DNA from: FEB-10 sp963710645
GTDB taxonomy: Bacteria; Acidobacteriota; Thermoanaerobaculia; Thermoanaerobaculales; Sulfomarinibacteraceae
Direction of reading: 5' to 3'
Assembly (NCBI GenBank): GCA_963710645.1
Contig: CAVQBD010000001.1
Coordinates: 620,001-684,000, forward strand
DNA length: 64,000 nt
Shown here: in pieces, positions 18,237 to 28,046 of the stretch
Layout of the letters: each line of letters begins with the position of its first letter
Numbering within the stretch: the first letter of the stretch is position 1
Program-made: the position numbers and the translations under genes
Notes under the pieces: generated by a model
The model's input: only the letters and a program-made list of their open reading frames with translations
What the model was told of the DNA's origin: nothing
Database searches by the model: none

Positions 18237-19391
18237 TTACCGCAACAACGCCAGGAACACTCCGGCCGCTACCGCAGAACCAATGACCCCCGCCACATTG
18301 GGTCCCATGGCGGCCATCAGAGGGTTGATCCTTCCGTCGGTCTCGGTGCTCACGAAGTCCTGGACCACCCGCGCCGCCATGGGCACCGCCGACACACCGG
18401 CCGCGCCGATGCAGGGATTGATCTTCTTGCCTTCCGGCAGCACCACGTTGAGCACTTTGGCGAAGATCACTCCGCCGAAGGTCGAGAAGGAGAAGGCGAA
18501 GGCTCCCAGAGTGAGGATGAATATGGTCTGCAGCGTGATGAAGGTGGGGCCGACCATGGTGGCGCCGACGGTGATGCCGAGAAAGATGGTGACGATGTTG
18601 ACCAGCGGTCCGCCGGCGGTCTTGTAGAGACGGTCGGTCACCGTGGACTCGCGGAGCAGATTGCCGAACATCAGCATCCCGATGAGTGGCGCGCAGGCCG
18701 GAACCGCCAAGGCGGTGAGCACCGTGAGCAGGATCGGAAACAGGATGACCGCCGTCTTGGAGACCGCCTTGGTCTGCGGCATGTCGATGGCGCGTTCCTT
18801 CTTGGTGGTGAGCGCGCGCATGATGGGCGGCTGGATGATGGGCACCAGAGACATGTAGCTGTAGGCGGCCACCGCGATGGCGCCCAACAGGTGGGGGGCC
18901 AGAATGGCTGCCAGGAAGATCGATGTGGGGCCGTCGGCTCCGCCGATGATGCCGATGGCGGCGGCCTCGTCCATGGTGAAGCCGAACAGGTAGAACGCCC
19001 CGAGGGCCGCGACGAAGATGCCGAACTGTGCCGCTGCTCCAAGCAGGAAGGTGATGGGTCGCCCAAGGAGCGGCCTGAAATCGGTGAGTGCCCCCACGCC
19101 GAGGAAGATGACCGGCGGCAGGAACTCGGTTCTGATGCCCGCGTCGTAGATCATCTGCAGCAGGGGGTGCCCGGTGGAGGCGCCGTGCTCGAAACCGAAG
19201 GAGGCGCTCATCATGGCAAAAGGCAGGTTGGCGAGGATCGCTCCAAACCCGATGGGGATGAGCAGCAACGGTTCCCAGCCCTTGCGGATGGCCAGAAAGA
19301 TCAGCACACCACCAACCCCGAACATGACGAGGTTCTGCCAGGTCAGGCCCACAAACCCCGAGCTTTGGATCAGGGTCGAGACCGCGTCCAC
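18237..19391 (-). CDS. oadB: Na+-transporting decarboxylase beta subunit
   Basis: 384 aa integral membrane protein with about nine hydrophobic helices. It decarboxylates the carboxybiotin carried by the alpha subunit and pumps Na+ outward. The signature IGIIGGADGPTSIFLA includes the Asp essential for Na+ transport in OadB/GcdB. It starts 1 nt after the oadA stop, so expression is tightly coupled. The subunit set is gamma-alpha-beta; an oxaloacetate or pyruvate-related substrate is likely from the alpha subunit. Confidence 0.95.
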   Translation of the reverse strand: MDAVSTLIQSSGFVGLTWQNLVMFGVGGVLIFLAIRKGWEPLLLIPIGFGAILANLPFAMMSASFGFEHGASTGHPLLQMIYDAGIRTEFLPPVIFLGVGALTDFRPLLGRPITFLLGAAAQFGIFVAALGAFYLFGFTMDEAAAIGIIGGADGPTSIFLAAILAPHLLGAIAVAAYSYMSLVPIIQPPIMRALTTKKERAIDMPQTKAVSKTAVILFPILLTVLTALAVPACAPLIGMLMFGNLLRESTVTDRLYKTAGGPLVNIVTIFLGITVGATMVGPTFITLQTIFILTLGAFAFSFSTFGGVIFAKVLNVVLPEGKKINPCIGAAGVSAVPMAARVVQDFVSTETDGRINPLMAAMGPNVAGVIGSAVAAGVFLALLR

Positions 19392-19392
19392 C

Positions 19393-21243
19393 TCAGGCTC
19401 CGATCGTCATGATGGCCTGGCCGGCCTCGATGTCGGCACCGATCTCGGCGTCGATGGTGGCCACGTTCCCGCCGCACGGCGCCTTGACGTCGTGCTTTGC
19501 CTTCATGGCCTCCACCGAGGCGACGACCTGGCCCACGGTCACTGTGTCGCCGACCTTCACCTTGATTTCCACCAACTCGGTCTTGCCCTGGAAGGGGGAG
19601 AACACCGGTGTTCCGCCGGATGTGGAGGCGGGGGCCGAGGTTGCTGACGCAGCTGCCGGCTGCTGGCCAGCCGGCGGTTGGATCGTGATCTTGAAAGTCC
19701 GCGGAGCGCCGTTTTCGGTGACGGTGCATGTGGTGGTGATGGGGGCGGTGAATGGAGCCATCGTCGCTGGGGAGGTCGGAGCCGGCGCCGCCGCCGGTGC
19801 GGGGTCAGCCTTCTTCTTGAGCGGTAGCACGATCTTCGCCTTGCCGGTGAGCAAGCGGATGCCTTCGTTGAGGTCCATATTCTTGCCGGGGATGATGGCC
19901 GCGGCCACCAGAAACACATTCTCGTCCGTAATGGGCAGATTGCGCTCCTTGAGCGCTTCCTCGGCCTGGGCCAGGCTGTCCGGCGCAGCCTCGAGCGGAT
20001 CGCCGTCAAATGGCGGCATCTCGAGCTGTTCGGCTGCGATCTTGACCACGTTTGGATCGGGCGGCAGGGGAGGCCGCCCGAAGTAGCCCAGCACCGCCTT
20101 GCCGTAGCCGTCGTTCATCTTCTCCCAGCGGCCGAGCAGGACATTGTTGAAGGCCTGGAGCCAGTACTGCTGGCTCCCCGGGGTGACCGAGGTCCAGGCG
20201 CCGCCGGCTTTGACCACCACCGGGAACTCAGCCAGGACGTCGGAGTATCGGTCGAGGATCCCCGCCTCCTTCATCATGTGGACATTGGGTCCGATGGCAC
20301 CGCCCGGCATGGGGAAACCCACCACCCGCGCATCCGCGGTGGTGGTCACCGGGTTGAATTCGTACTCGGCAAGACCCTCGTTGAGCATGTTCTCGATCTG
20401 GTCCATCTTTGTGTGGTCAATGTCGAGGGAGTAACCGGTGCCCTTGAGCGCGTGCCACATGGAGCGGACGTCGGGCTGAACAGTTCCCGATGCCATGGGT
20501 CGGACCGACAAATCGATGCCGTCGACGCCACCCTCGATGCCGGCCATGTAGCACGACACGGCCATGGACGCTGTGTCGTGGGTGTGCTGCCACAGCAGCA
20601 CCTCGGGCGGGAGGATCTTCCGCAGACCCTTGGCCGTGTGATAGCAGGTCGAGGGGTCGGTGGTGCCCGACGCGTCTTTCATGCACACCGAGTCCATGTG
20701 GACCCCGCGGTTGAGCAGTTGCTGAATGATGTTGATGTAGAACTCGGCCGTGTGGACGGTGTCGTCCGCAAACGGAAGCCCCATGAGCGACACACAGACC
20801 TGGTGGTGCATGCCGGCATCGAGGATCGGCTTGCCGGTCTTCTCCAAATTGTCCACGTCGTTCATGTAGTCGAAGTTGCGGTCCCAGGTCGTGCCGTGCT
20901 TGGCCATCAGCTTGCCCTGGAGGTCGAGCGCCTTGAGCCGCTGGGTCGTGAGCGTCACCCCCGAGACCGACCGGGTCAGGATCTGGAGGTCCGCGTCGGG
21001 ACCCACCGCCGCTCGCATGGCGTCCTGGCACTCGAAGGGATCCTCACCAACATAGAAATATGGCGCCTGGTACCGTGCGCCGCCGCCGAACTCGAAATGC
21101 CGGATTCCGGCTTCGCGGGCGGCGAACTCCATGGCGGGCAGGATGTCCTTGAGTCGGGTTTTGCCGCCAAACGAACTCTGAAGACCGTCGCGAAACGGCG
21201 TGAACATGACCCTGATCTTCTTGGGTTGTTGGGTGAAGATCAT
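19393..21243 (-). CDS. oadA: Biotin-dependent oxaloacetate decarboxylase alpha subunit
   Basis: 616 aa. The N-terminal carboxyltransferase TIM barrel has FTPFRDGLQS and the metal-binding QHTHDTAS. A conserved post-barrel domain is followed by an Ala/Pro-rich linker (about 500-545) and a biotinyl domain. The biotin lysine is K581 in EAMKAKHDV; the residue after Lys is Ala instead of the common Met. It moves the carboxyl group from oxaloacetate (or a related acid) to biotin, which the beta subunit then decarboxylates. Its start overlaps oadG by 4 nt. Confidence 0.93.
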   Translation of the reverse strand: MIFTQQPKKIRVMFTPFRDGLQSSFGGKTRLKDILPAMEFAAREAGIRHFEFGGGARYQAPYFYVGEDPFECQDAMRAAVGPDADLQILTRSVSGVTLTTQRLKALDLQGKLMAKHGTTWDRNFDYMNDVDNLEKTGKPILDAGMHHQVCVSLMGLPFADDTVHTAEFYINIIQQLLNRGVHMDSVCMKDASGTTDPSTCYHTAKGLRKILPPEVLLWQHTHDTASMAVSCYMAGIEGGVDGIDLSVRPMASGTVQPDVRSMWHALKGTGYSLDIDHTKMDQIENMLNEGLAEYEFNPVTTTADARVVGFPMPGGAIGPNVHMMKEAGILDRYSDVLAEFPVVVKAGGAWTSVTPGSQQYWLQAFNNVLLGRWEKMNDGYGKAVLGYFGRPPLPPDPNVVKIAAEQLEMPPFDGDPLEAAPDSLAQAEEALKERNLPITDENVFLVAAAIIPGKNMDLNEGIRLLTGKAKIVLPLKKKADPAPAAAPAPTSPATMAPFTAPITTTCTVTENGAPRTFKITIQPPAGQQPAAASATSAPASTSGGTPVFSPFQGKTELVEIKVKVGDTVTVGQVVASVEAMKAKHDVKAPCGGNVATIDAEIGADIEAGQAIMTIGA

Positions 21244-21452
21244 CGTTCCTCCTCGATGTTTGTGACCGTGGCTCCAGGTATGACCGCGGCGACGGTCGCG
21301 CTGATTACGGCTACGAGAGCCGAATCCGGGAACTCGTCACGGGCCGGGAACACCACGGTTATGAGATGCATGGTGATGGCGAGAAAGGTCAGGAGACCGA
21401 ACACCGCCATGAGGGCGATGGTGCAAATCGAAAACAGACTCGTGGGATCCAC
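21240..21452 (-). CDS. oadG: Decarboxylase gamma subunit, short
   Basis: 70 aa. One N-terminal transmembrane helix (about 8-34) is followed by a short acidic tail ending NIEEER. Sequence identity to OadG is weak, as usual for this fast-evolving subunit. The assignment rests on the size, topology and position directly before oadA with an ATGA overlap. It would anchor the alpha subunit to the membrane. Confidence 0.75.
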   Translation of the reverse strand: MDPTSLFSICTIALMAVFGLLTFLAITMHLITVVFPARDEFPDSALVAVISATVAAVIPGATVTNIEEER

Positions 21453-21673
21453 TGAGACTCCGAATTAGAAGGTTGGAATGTGAAGTGCGGCCCCGGCCGC
21501 TCGGAAGGTATGCAACCTCTTCATCGTTGCGGGGACATGGTACGCGTTTTTTTTCACAAGGTCCAGGTGGATTTGGAAGTTCGGCCGCCGGGAACCTCGC
21601 GGGGGCCTCGTCGAATAGATCGCGCCGGAGAGACTTTGTTGAGGGGCGGCAGCAATGGAGCTATGCTCGGAGG

Positions 21674-22753
21674 ATGGAGCAAAGGGTCCGACGATTCAGG
21701 GGGACGGGTTTTCTGGTCATGGCCGCAGCCGCTGTCGTGGTCATCGCCGGTCTGAAGGCTGCCCAGTCTTTGATCATCCCGTTTCTGTTGGCCTTCTTCC
21801 TCGCGATCATCTGTTCCCCGGTGGTGGCGTTGCTGTGCCGGCACAAGGTGCCCAACATCGTCGCGGTCCTTCTTGTTGTCATCCTCCTGGTCGGCATCCT
21901 GGTTGGGGTTGGCGCCATGGTGGGTGGTTCGGTGAATGACTTCATCGCCGCCATCCCCGGTTACCAGGATCGCCTCAACGACCTGATCGCCTCGTTCAGT
22001 CGGTGGCTCGAGCAGTTCGACATCGATCTGCCGTCCGAGGAGGTCACCGACTACGTCAACCCAGGTGCTCTGATGAACGCATTTGCTGTCGGACTCCGGC
22101 GGCTCGCGGCAACCCTTTCCAATGCCTTCATGATCGTCTTGACCATGGCCTTCATCCTGCTCGAGGCATCCAGCTTCCCGGTCAAGATGAAGGTCGCATT
22201 CGGCGACAGGCGGGATCTGACCGACAATCTCTCCGGTGTGACGCACCAGGTGCAGCGCTATCTGGCCATGAAGACGCTCATCAGCCTCGCGACAGGGATC
22301 TGCGTCACCATCTGGACCGCGGTTCTGGGCCTGGATTTCGTCGTCGTCTGGGGCCTGATCGCCTTCCTGCTCAACTACATTCCGAGCATCGGTTCTATCG
22401 TGGCCGCGATCCCAGCGGTCCTTTTTGCCCTGGTTCAGCACGGTATCGGCACCGCCGTGGTGGTGGCCATCGGCTATATGGCGATCAACATCATGCTGGG
22501 CAACATCATTGAGCCACATCTGGTGGGCCGGACCCTGGGGCTCTCCACCCTGGTGGTCTTTCTATCCATGGTCTTCTGGGGTTGGGTCCTCGGTCCCGTG
22601 GGCATGCTGCTGTCGGTTCCCTTGACCATGATGGGCAAGATCTTTCTCGAGGCCAGCGACGATCTGAAGTGGGTTGCCATCATGTTGGACAGCGGCCGGG
22701 CGGCCCAGGCGCGGCTGGAGAATGAAGGAACTCCCGAAGGCGACGACGACTGA
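21674..22753 (+). CDS. AI-2E family (PerM/YdiK-type) permease
   Basis: 359 aa with 7-8 predicted membrane helices. The order is typical of the family: two N-terminal helices (SLIIPFLLAFFLAIICSPVV), a soluble loop (about 80-150), then the C-terminal block with NYIPSIGSIVAAIPAVLFAL and NIIEPHLVGRTLGLSTLVVF. The substrate is unknown; members export small molecules or ions. ATG 21674 is the only sensible start, but GGAGG abuts it with almost no spacer, an odd arrangement. It is divergent from oadG with a 221-bp spacer. Confidence 0.88.
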   Translation: MEQRVRRFRGTGFLVMAAAAVVVIAGLKAAQSLIIPFLLAFFLAIICSPVVALLCRHKVPNIVAVLLVVILLVGILVGVGAMVGGSVNDFIAAIPGYQDRLNDLIASFSRWLEQFDIDLPSEEVTDYVNPGALMNAFAVGLRRLAATLSNAFMIVLTMAFILLEASSFPVKMKVAFGDRRDLTDNLSGVTHQVQRYLAMKTLISLATGICVTIWTAVLGLDFVVVWGLIAFLLNYIPSIGSIVAAIPAVLFALVQHGIGTAVVVAIGYMAINIMLGNIIEPHLVGRTLGLSTLVVFLSMVFWGWVLGPVGMLLSVPLTMMGKIFLEASDDLKWVAIMLDSGRAAQARLENEGTPEGDDD

Positions 22754-22773
22754 TCGGCGCCACGATGGAGGGA

Positions 22774-22791
22774 CTAGGGATTAGCCCCTAG
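22774..22791. other. Small hairpin at a convergent gene junction
   Basis: CTAGGG and CCCTAG (22774-22779 and 22786-22791) flank a 6-nt loop and overlap the end of the aminotransferase gene. It may end transcription from both sides but has no U-tract. Confidence 0.3.
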
Positions 22792-23968
22792 CTGCTCGCC
22801 CCTCCTCTTGGGCGGCCTGGACAGCCACGCCGGTCGGGACGGCAGCACCTTCGGAAGTGAGCACTGCCTCCAACGCCCCGACACACAACAGCACGTTGGT
22901 GAGATTGCAGGAGTGGCCCATGAGACCGATGCGCCAGACCTTGCCCGCGAGGTCGCCGAGCCCGGCCCCGATCTCCAGGTTGTACTCGGCGAGCAGCCGT
23001 CCGCGCACCCGCGTTTCATCGACGCCTTCGGGCACGGTCACCGAGTTGAGCTGCGGTAGGCGTTCTGATTCGGGAACGACGAACTCGAGCCCGAGAGCCT
23101 CGAGACCGGCGCGCAGGGCCATGTGGTGGCTTTGATGGCGGGCCCAGGAATTTTCGATGCCCTCTTCCTGGAGAATCACCAGAGCCTCGTGCAGGCCATA
23201 CAGCGCATTGATGGGAGCGGTGTGGTGATAGGAGCGACGGTTGCCGGTCCCCCAGTAGCCCATGACCAGGTTCATGTCCATGAACCAGCTCTGGATGGGG
23301 GCCTCCCGGTTTTGGATCCGCTCGACGGCCCGAGGTCCGAAGGTCACGGGCGACAGCCCCGGGGTGCACGACAGGCACTTCTGGCTGCCCGAGTAGACGG
23401 CGTCGAGCCCCCAGGTGTCCACCTCCACAGGGATGCCACCTAGCGAGGTGACGCAGTCGGCGATGACCAGGCAGTCGTGACGGTGGGAAATCTGAGCGAG
23501 CTGTGCCGCGTCGGATCGTGCGCCGGTGGAGGTTTCGGCGTGGACAAAGGCGACGATCGTGGCCTCGGGGTGGACAGCGAGCGCAGCTTCGAGCTTTTCG
23601 GGATCAACCGCCCGGCCCCAGGGGTCACGAACCATCACCGCGGTGGCGCCGCAGCGTGTGACATTCTCCTTCATGCGGCCGCCGAAGACCCCGTTCTGGC
23701 AGACCACGACGGTGTCTCCCGGCTGCACCAGGTTGACGAAACATGCCTCCATGCCCACCGAGCCCGGGCCGGAGACTGGCATGGTCAGCGGGTTCTCGGT
23801 TCGGAACGCGTACTGCAGAAGACCCTTGAGCTCTTCCATGAAGTCCACGAACACCGGGTCGAGGTGACCGATGGTGGGCCGGGACATGGCCTCGAGCACG
23901 CGGGGCGAGACGTCGGAAGGACCGGGGCCCATAAGGGTTCTCTCTGGCGGGTGGAATGAGTGGGTCAT
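22781..23968 (-). CDS. Class V aminotransferase (alanine/serine-glyoxylate type)
   Basis: 395 aa PLP enzyme. Signatures: MGPGPSDVSPRVLEAM near the N-terminus, PVSGPGSVGMEA, VIADCVTSLGGIPVEVD, and the PLP lysine K197 in YSGSQKCLSC. The C-terminal domain has VWRIGLMGHS. It closely follows the AGXT/serine-pyruvate aminotransferase pattern, transferring an amino group between alanine or serine and glyoxylate or pyruvate. It is a single gene, convergent with the permease gene. Confidence 0.92.
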   Translation of the reverse strand: MTHSFHPPERTLMGPGPSDVSPRVLEAMSRPTIGHLDPVFVDFMEELKGLLQYAFRTENPLTMPVSGPGSVGMEACFVNLVQPGDTVVVCQNGVFGGRMKENVTRCGATAVMVRDPWGRAVDPEKLEAALAVHPEATIVAFVHAETSTGARSDAAQLAQISHRHDCLVIADCVTSLGGIPVEVDTWGLDAVYSGSQKCLSCTPGLSPVTFGPRAVERIQNREAPIQSWFMDMNLVMGYWGTGNRRSYHHTAPINALYGLHEALVILQEEGIENSWARHQSHHMALRAGLEALGLEFVVPESERLPQLNSVTVPEGVDETRVRGRLLAEYNLEIGAGLGDLAGKVWRIGLMGHSCNLTNVLLCVGALEAVLTSEGAAVPTGVAVQAAQEEGRAARG

Positions 23969-24638
23969 TGTGGTTCCTTTCGGCGGGCATCATAGCTCGG
24001 ACCAGGCAGTGGGCAGTAGGCGGGGAGCAGCCCTTGCCCTTTGACAGGGGGTTCCGGGTTCCGGGTTGATCCCGCCCACCCGGATGGCAGGGAGATGGTC
24101 AAAAGTCCAAAGTTGAAAGTCGAAAGACCCAGCGCCCATCCGAAGGGAAACGCGTTGGGCGGGCGTGCCACTTCCGACACTTTCGGGTTGATCGCATGGA
24201 GGCTCTCCAAATCCCTGAGTCCCGAATAGGGTCAGGGGTGGCTCCCTGGGGGAGCGCGGTTGGGAGATGGGCGCGTTGAAATCGGCAGATCGAACCCGAT
24301 GAGAAGAGCCATTGTGGAGCAGCCGTCTCGGCTTCACTTCTGGCCTCGATTGGCTGTGGAGATGCAGGCGGGACGCCTGCTCCACAATGTTCCTGCCGGT
24401 CGGTTCGATGTACCGACTTCAACGCGCCAGTTCTCCGGCCGCGCTTTCCGAGGTTTCATGCGGCCCGGGGGGTTACCCCCCGGGATCGGCGTCCAAGGCG
24501 CCGGCGGATAAACCCCCGGCCCGCGCTCTCTCCCCACGCGCCCCCAGGCCGGGCGGGGCAATTTCTCATTTCACATTTCACATTTTTCATTTCACGTAGC
24601 CCTGCCTTGGCTACAATGCTCGCGGTTGGAGGGTGGAA
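23969..24638. repeat. Intergenic mosaic of dispersed repeats
   Basis: No gene is seen in 670 bp. 24049-24062 holds GGGTTCC heptamers. About 24064-24115 repeats the segment at 30693-30742 (GGCAGGGAGATGGTCAAAAG core). About 24243-24300 is an inverted copy of a repeat also at 43859-43920. 24310-24389 is an 80-bp element with 18-bp inverted ends. 24561-24595 is five heptamers of the ATTTCAC type. Confidence 0.7.
24590..24617 (+). promoter_or_regulatory. Candidate sigma70-type promoter for the M14 peptidase gene
   Basis: TTTCAC (24590-24595), a 16-nt spacer and TACAAT (24612-24617). Transcription would start near 24624, leaving a short leader with GGAGG before ATG 24639. The -35 lies within the heptamer repeat tract. 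Confidence 0.35.
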
Positions 24639-27281
24639 ATGAGAAGTGCTGCGCGAACCCTGGTGTGGGTATTGGGAATGTGGTGGGCGGTGGCAGCGGG
24701 TGCGTCGCAGGTGGCGACAGCGGTGGTCACCCCAGAGGAGTATCTCGGTTTCCGGCCCGGAACCGATCGCAAACTGCTGGATTACGACCAACTCACCGAA
24801 TATCTCCACCTGGTGGCAGATGGCTCGCCTCGGGTTCAGATGGAGGAGATCGGTCACACGGGAATGGGCCGGAGTCTCTTTGTCGTGTTTATTTCCACCG
24901 AAGGGAATCTTGCACGGCTCGAGGAGTTGCGCGCGATCAACCGTCGGCTGGCCCTGGAACCCGATATCCCGGACGAGGAACTCGACCGGTTGGTACGGGA
25001 TGGAAGGGTGTTCGTTCTCGTCGCAAACTCGATGCACGCCGACGAGGTGGGTCCGGCTCAGTCGGTGCCGCTTCTGGTCCATCGACTGGCGACGACCGAG
25101 GACCCAGCCGTCGTCGAGCAACTGTCCGAGGTCGTGCTGATGGTGATTCCGACCCAGAACCCGGACGGCATGCAGATGGTGGTGGACAACTATGAATCCT
25201 CTCTCGGAAGCCCCTACGAAGGAGGGTCTCTGCCGGGCGTCTACAACAAGTATGTCGGCCACGATAACAACCGGGACTTCGTCAATCTGAGCCAACCCGA
25301 GGCGCAGGCGATCAGCCGCCTGTTCAGCACCGAGTGGTTTCCACAGGTTCTGTTGGACAAGCACCAGATGGGTCTGGCCGGGCCGCGTTACTTCGTCCCG
25401 GAGTACCACGACCCCATAGCGGTCAACATCGACGAGGATCTCTGGTACTGGTCCGACGTCTTTGGTTCCACCATGGCGAAGGATCTGGGCAAGGCGGGTC
25501 TGCGGGGCGTAGCCAGCCACTGGGTCTTCGACGAGTACTGGCCGGGCGCCACCACGACCTCCCACTGGAAGGGGGTCATCAGCCTGCTGACCGAGGCCGC
25601 CAGCTGCAAGCTGGCAACGCCGGTGTTCGTCGAACCCAGCGAGCTGAGGGTGAACGGCAAGGGACTCGCCGAGTACAAAAAGAGCGTCAATATGCCCGAC
25701 CCGTGGCCGGGCGGCGAGTGGCGGCTGGGGGACATCCTCCAGTACGAGATTGTGTCCATGGAGTCCGCCCTCCGGATTTCCGCCGATCACCGGGAGGAGC
25801 TGCTTCGGTTCCGGAACCGGCTCTCTCGGCAGGAGGTGGAGCGGGGGAGGAGCGAGCCGCCCTACTCCTTCGTACTGCCGGCGAAACAGCACGACACAGA
25901 CGCTCTTGCGGAGGTTGTCGATCTGCTGATCGAGCACGGCGTCGAGGTGTCACAGCTCACCGATCGGACCGAAATCTCCGGACGGGTGTTCCAAGGTGGT
26001 GACGTGGTCATTCGCCTGGACCAGCCCTACCGCGCCTTCGTCAAGGAGGTCCTCGAGACCCAGCGCTACCCGGTGCGCCACTACACGCCCGGTGGGAAGG
26101 TGATTCGGCCGTACGACATCACCAGCTGGTCGCTGCCCCTCAACTTCGGGGTCGAATGCTTCGAGATCAACGTTCGTTCGCCCGAGCTGGAGGTGCGGCT
26201 CCAGGACCTTCCGGCTGGACTCGGGTCCCGAGAGCGAGTGGTCGTGCCGGCGGACAGTTGGGGGGTTGCTCTGACGGCAGACAACAACCTGAGCTTCCGG
26301 ACGGTGTTCGGGGCGTTCGGCGCGGGCCTCCAATTGAAGCGTATGCTGGCGCCCATTGTTGTGGGAGGCACTGCGCTGCCGGCCGGGAGCTTTATCCTCA
26401 CCGGTGGAACCAAGGGGTTGCAGACAGTGTTGGACAAAACGAATCCACAGGCGGTGGTTCTTTCCCAGTCCCCGGAGGTCGAGACCACCGTGGTGACGCT
26501 GCCGCGCGTTGCGGTGGTGGAGACCTCGTTCCACGATATGGATGCGGGTTGGACCCGGTTTCTTCTGGACAGCTACGGCATCGATTTCACGGTCCTGCGC
26601 CCCGGTGATATCCGGGACGCGGATCTCGCCGGCCGTTTCGATGTGGTGATTTTCCCGGATTCGGACAAAGAGGTTTTGACAGAAGGCAGGGACAAGTGGG
26701 GCGACAGGTACCGGCCCAGCGATCTTCCCCCCGACTTTCGGCGTCCCATCGGGTCCGAGGGTATGGTCCGGCTGAGGAGCTTCCTCGCGGCCGGTGGCAC
26801 CGTGGTGTCCTGGGGCGAGTCGACCGCCCTGTTTCTCGATGGTCTGAAGACCTCGGAGCCGGATGACGAGGGTCTGCAGCTGCCGGCGCGAGATGTGGCC
26901 GAGGACCTGGCCGACGAGGGGCTGTATGTGGCCGGAGCGTTGGTGACAACGGAGTTGGTGCAGGACCACCCGCTGACCTGGGGTATGGCCGACCGAACCG
27001 TGGTGTTCTCACGGGGGTCACCGGTCTTCGCCACTTCCATCCCCGTCCTCGACACCGACCGGCGGGTGATCGCGACATTCCCGGAGGAGGGCATCCTGGC
27101 CAGTGGTTATGCCGAAGAGGTCGAGCTGCTGGGGGGGCGCCCGGCCGCCGTGTGGTTGCGGTCGGGATCAGGCCAATTGGTGTTGTTCGGGTTCAACCCG
27201 CAGTACCGGGCGTCCACGCCGGTGACCTACAAGCTCTTGTTCAACGCCATGCTTTTGCCCGATGTCGGTGCCGCGCAATGA
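24639..27281 (+). CDS. Exported M14 family zinc carboxypeptidase-like protein
   Basis: 880 aa. ATG 24639 (GGAGG 6 nt upstream) opens a signal peptide (about 1-23). Residues about 40-330 are an M14 domain: HxxE zinc pair H133/E136 in NSMHADEVG, an IPTQNPDGM loop, GHDNNRDF, and the third ligand H242 in LLDKHQMG. The long C-terminal half (about 340-880) has beta-rich and class-I-glutamine-amidotransferase-like segments (DVVIFPDSDKE, AAGGTVVSWGE), a layout seen in large exported M14 proteins. It probably trims peptides or cell-wall fragments. Its stop overlaps the sirtuin start (ATGA). Confidence 0.88.
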   Translation: MRSAARTLVWVLGMWWAVAAGASQVATAVVTPEEYLGFRPGTDRKLLDYDQLTEYLHLVADGSPRVQMEEIGHTGMGRSLFVVFISTEGNLARLEELRAINRRLALEPDIPDEELDRLVRDGRVFVLVANSMHADEVGPAQSVPLLVHRLATTEDPAVVEQLSEVVLMVIPTQNPDGMQMVVDNYESSLGSPYEGGSLPGVYNKYVGHDNNRDFVNLSQPEAQAISRLFSTEWFPQVLLDKHQMGLAGPRYFVPEYHDPIAVNIDEDLWYWSDVFGSTMAKDLGKAGLRGVASHWVFDEYWPGATTTSHWKGVISLLTEAASCKLATPVFVEPSELRVNGKGLAEYKKSVNMPDPWPGGEWRLGDILQYEIVSMESALRISADHREELLRFRNRLSRQEVERGRSEPPYSFVLPAKQHDTDALAEVVDLLIEHGVEVSQLTDRTEISGRVFQGGDVVIRLDQPYRAFVKEVLETQRYPVRHYTPGGKVIRPYDITSWSLPLNFGVECFEINVRSPELEVRLQDLPAGLGSRERVVVPADSWGVALTADNNLSFRTVFGAFGAGLQLKRMLAPIVVGGTALPAGSFILTGGTKGLQTVLDKTNPQAVVLSQSPEVETTVVTLPRVAVVETSFHDMDAGWTRFLLDSYGIDFTVLRPGDIRDADLAGRFDVVIFPDSDKEVLTEGRDKWGDRYRPSDLPPDFRRPIGSEGMVRLRSFLAAGGTVVSWGESTALFLDGLKTSEPDDEGLQLPARDVAEDLADEGLYVAGALVTTELVQDHPLTWGMADRTVVFSRGSPVFATSIPVLDTDRRVIATFPEEGILASGYAEEVELLGGRPAAVWLRSGSGQLVLFGFNPQYRASTPVTYKLLFNAMLLPDVGAAQ

Positions 27282-28042
27282 TCGTTGATCCGCGGTTGGT
27301 GGAACTGATCGCCAAGGCCCGCCGGGGCGTGGTCTTCACCGGTGCCGGCATTTCCACCGGCAGTGGCATCGCCGACTACCGAGGTCCGGACGGCGTGTGG
27401 AAGACGCGGGAACCGGTGATGTTTCGCGACTTCATGAACAGCCGTGAAGCACGGGTGGAGTACTGGGATCAGAAACTGGAGACCTGGCCCGTGATCCGCG
27501 ACGCCATCCCCAACGACGCCCACCGGGCGATCGCGAAGTGGCAGGCCGCCGGGCGGGTGTCGGCTGTCATCACTCAGAACATCGACGGCTTGCACGAGAA
27601 GGCCGGGTGTGACCTGGACAGGCTCTTCGAACTCCACGGTACCCAGCTCGCGGTGGAGTGCATGGACTGCCACGAGCGCACCGATCCCGGACCGCATTTC
27701 GATACGTTTGCCGTCACCCGGCAGCCGCCGGAGTGCGAGGCCTGCGGCGGCCGCCTCAAACCGGCCACCATCAGCTTTGGCCAGAGCCTGCGGCAGCGGG
27801 ATCTGGACCGATCGGTGGCGGCCGCCAGGGGCGCTGATCTGATGTTGGTGCTCGGGTCGTCGCTGTCGGTCCATCCCGCCGCGGGGATTCCGCTGTTGGC
27901 CGTGGAACGGGGGGTGCCCTACGTGATCATCAATCGAGGCGCCACCGAACACGATGATCTCGCGGGTCTCACGCTCAAAATCGACGGCGACGTCACCGAC
28001 GTCTTGCCGCCGGCCGTGGAAGAGGCGCTCGAGCTCTCTTGA
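27278..28042 (+). CDS. SIR2 family NAD-dependent protein deacylase
   Basis: 254 aa. NAD-binding motifs are TGAGISTGSGIADYRGPDG and TQNIDGLHEKAG; the catalytic His is H120 in ELHGT. The zinc-ribbon cysteines C128, C131, C153 and C156 are all present. The enzyme removes acyl groups from lysines with NAD and is cytoplasmic. ATG 27278 overlaps the M14 stop, so the gene is translationally coupled to an exported peptidase, an odd pairing with no clear functional link. A longer upstream start would lie inside the M14 gene and is not supported. Confidence 0.93.
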   Translation: MIVDPRLVELIAKARRGVVFTGAGISTGSGIADYRGPDGVWKTREPVMFRDFMNSREARVEYWDQKLETWPVIRDAIPNDAHRAIAKWQAAGRVSAVITQNIDGLHEKAGCDLDRLFELHGTQLAVECMDCHERTDPGPHFDTFAVTRQPPECEACGGRLKPATISFGQSLRQRDLDRSVAAARGADLMLVLGSSLSVHPAAGIPLLAVERGVPYVIINRGATEHDDLAGLTLKIDGDVTDVLPPAVEEALELS

Positions 28043-28046
28043 CCCG

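Noticed and set aside
16935..19412. Plus-strand frame of 825 codons
   Set aside because: It is antisense to the ankyrin-cytochrome and oadB genes, with shadow composition.
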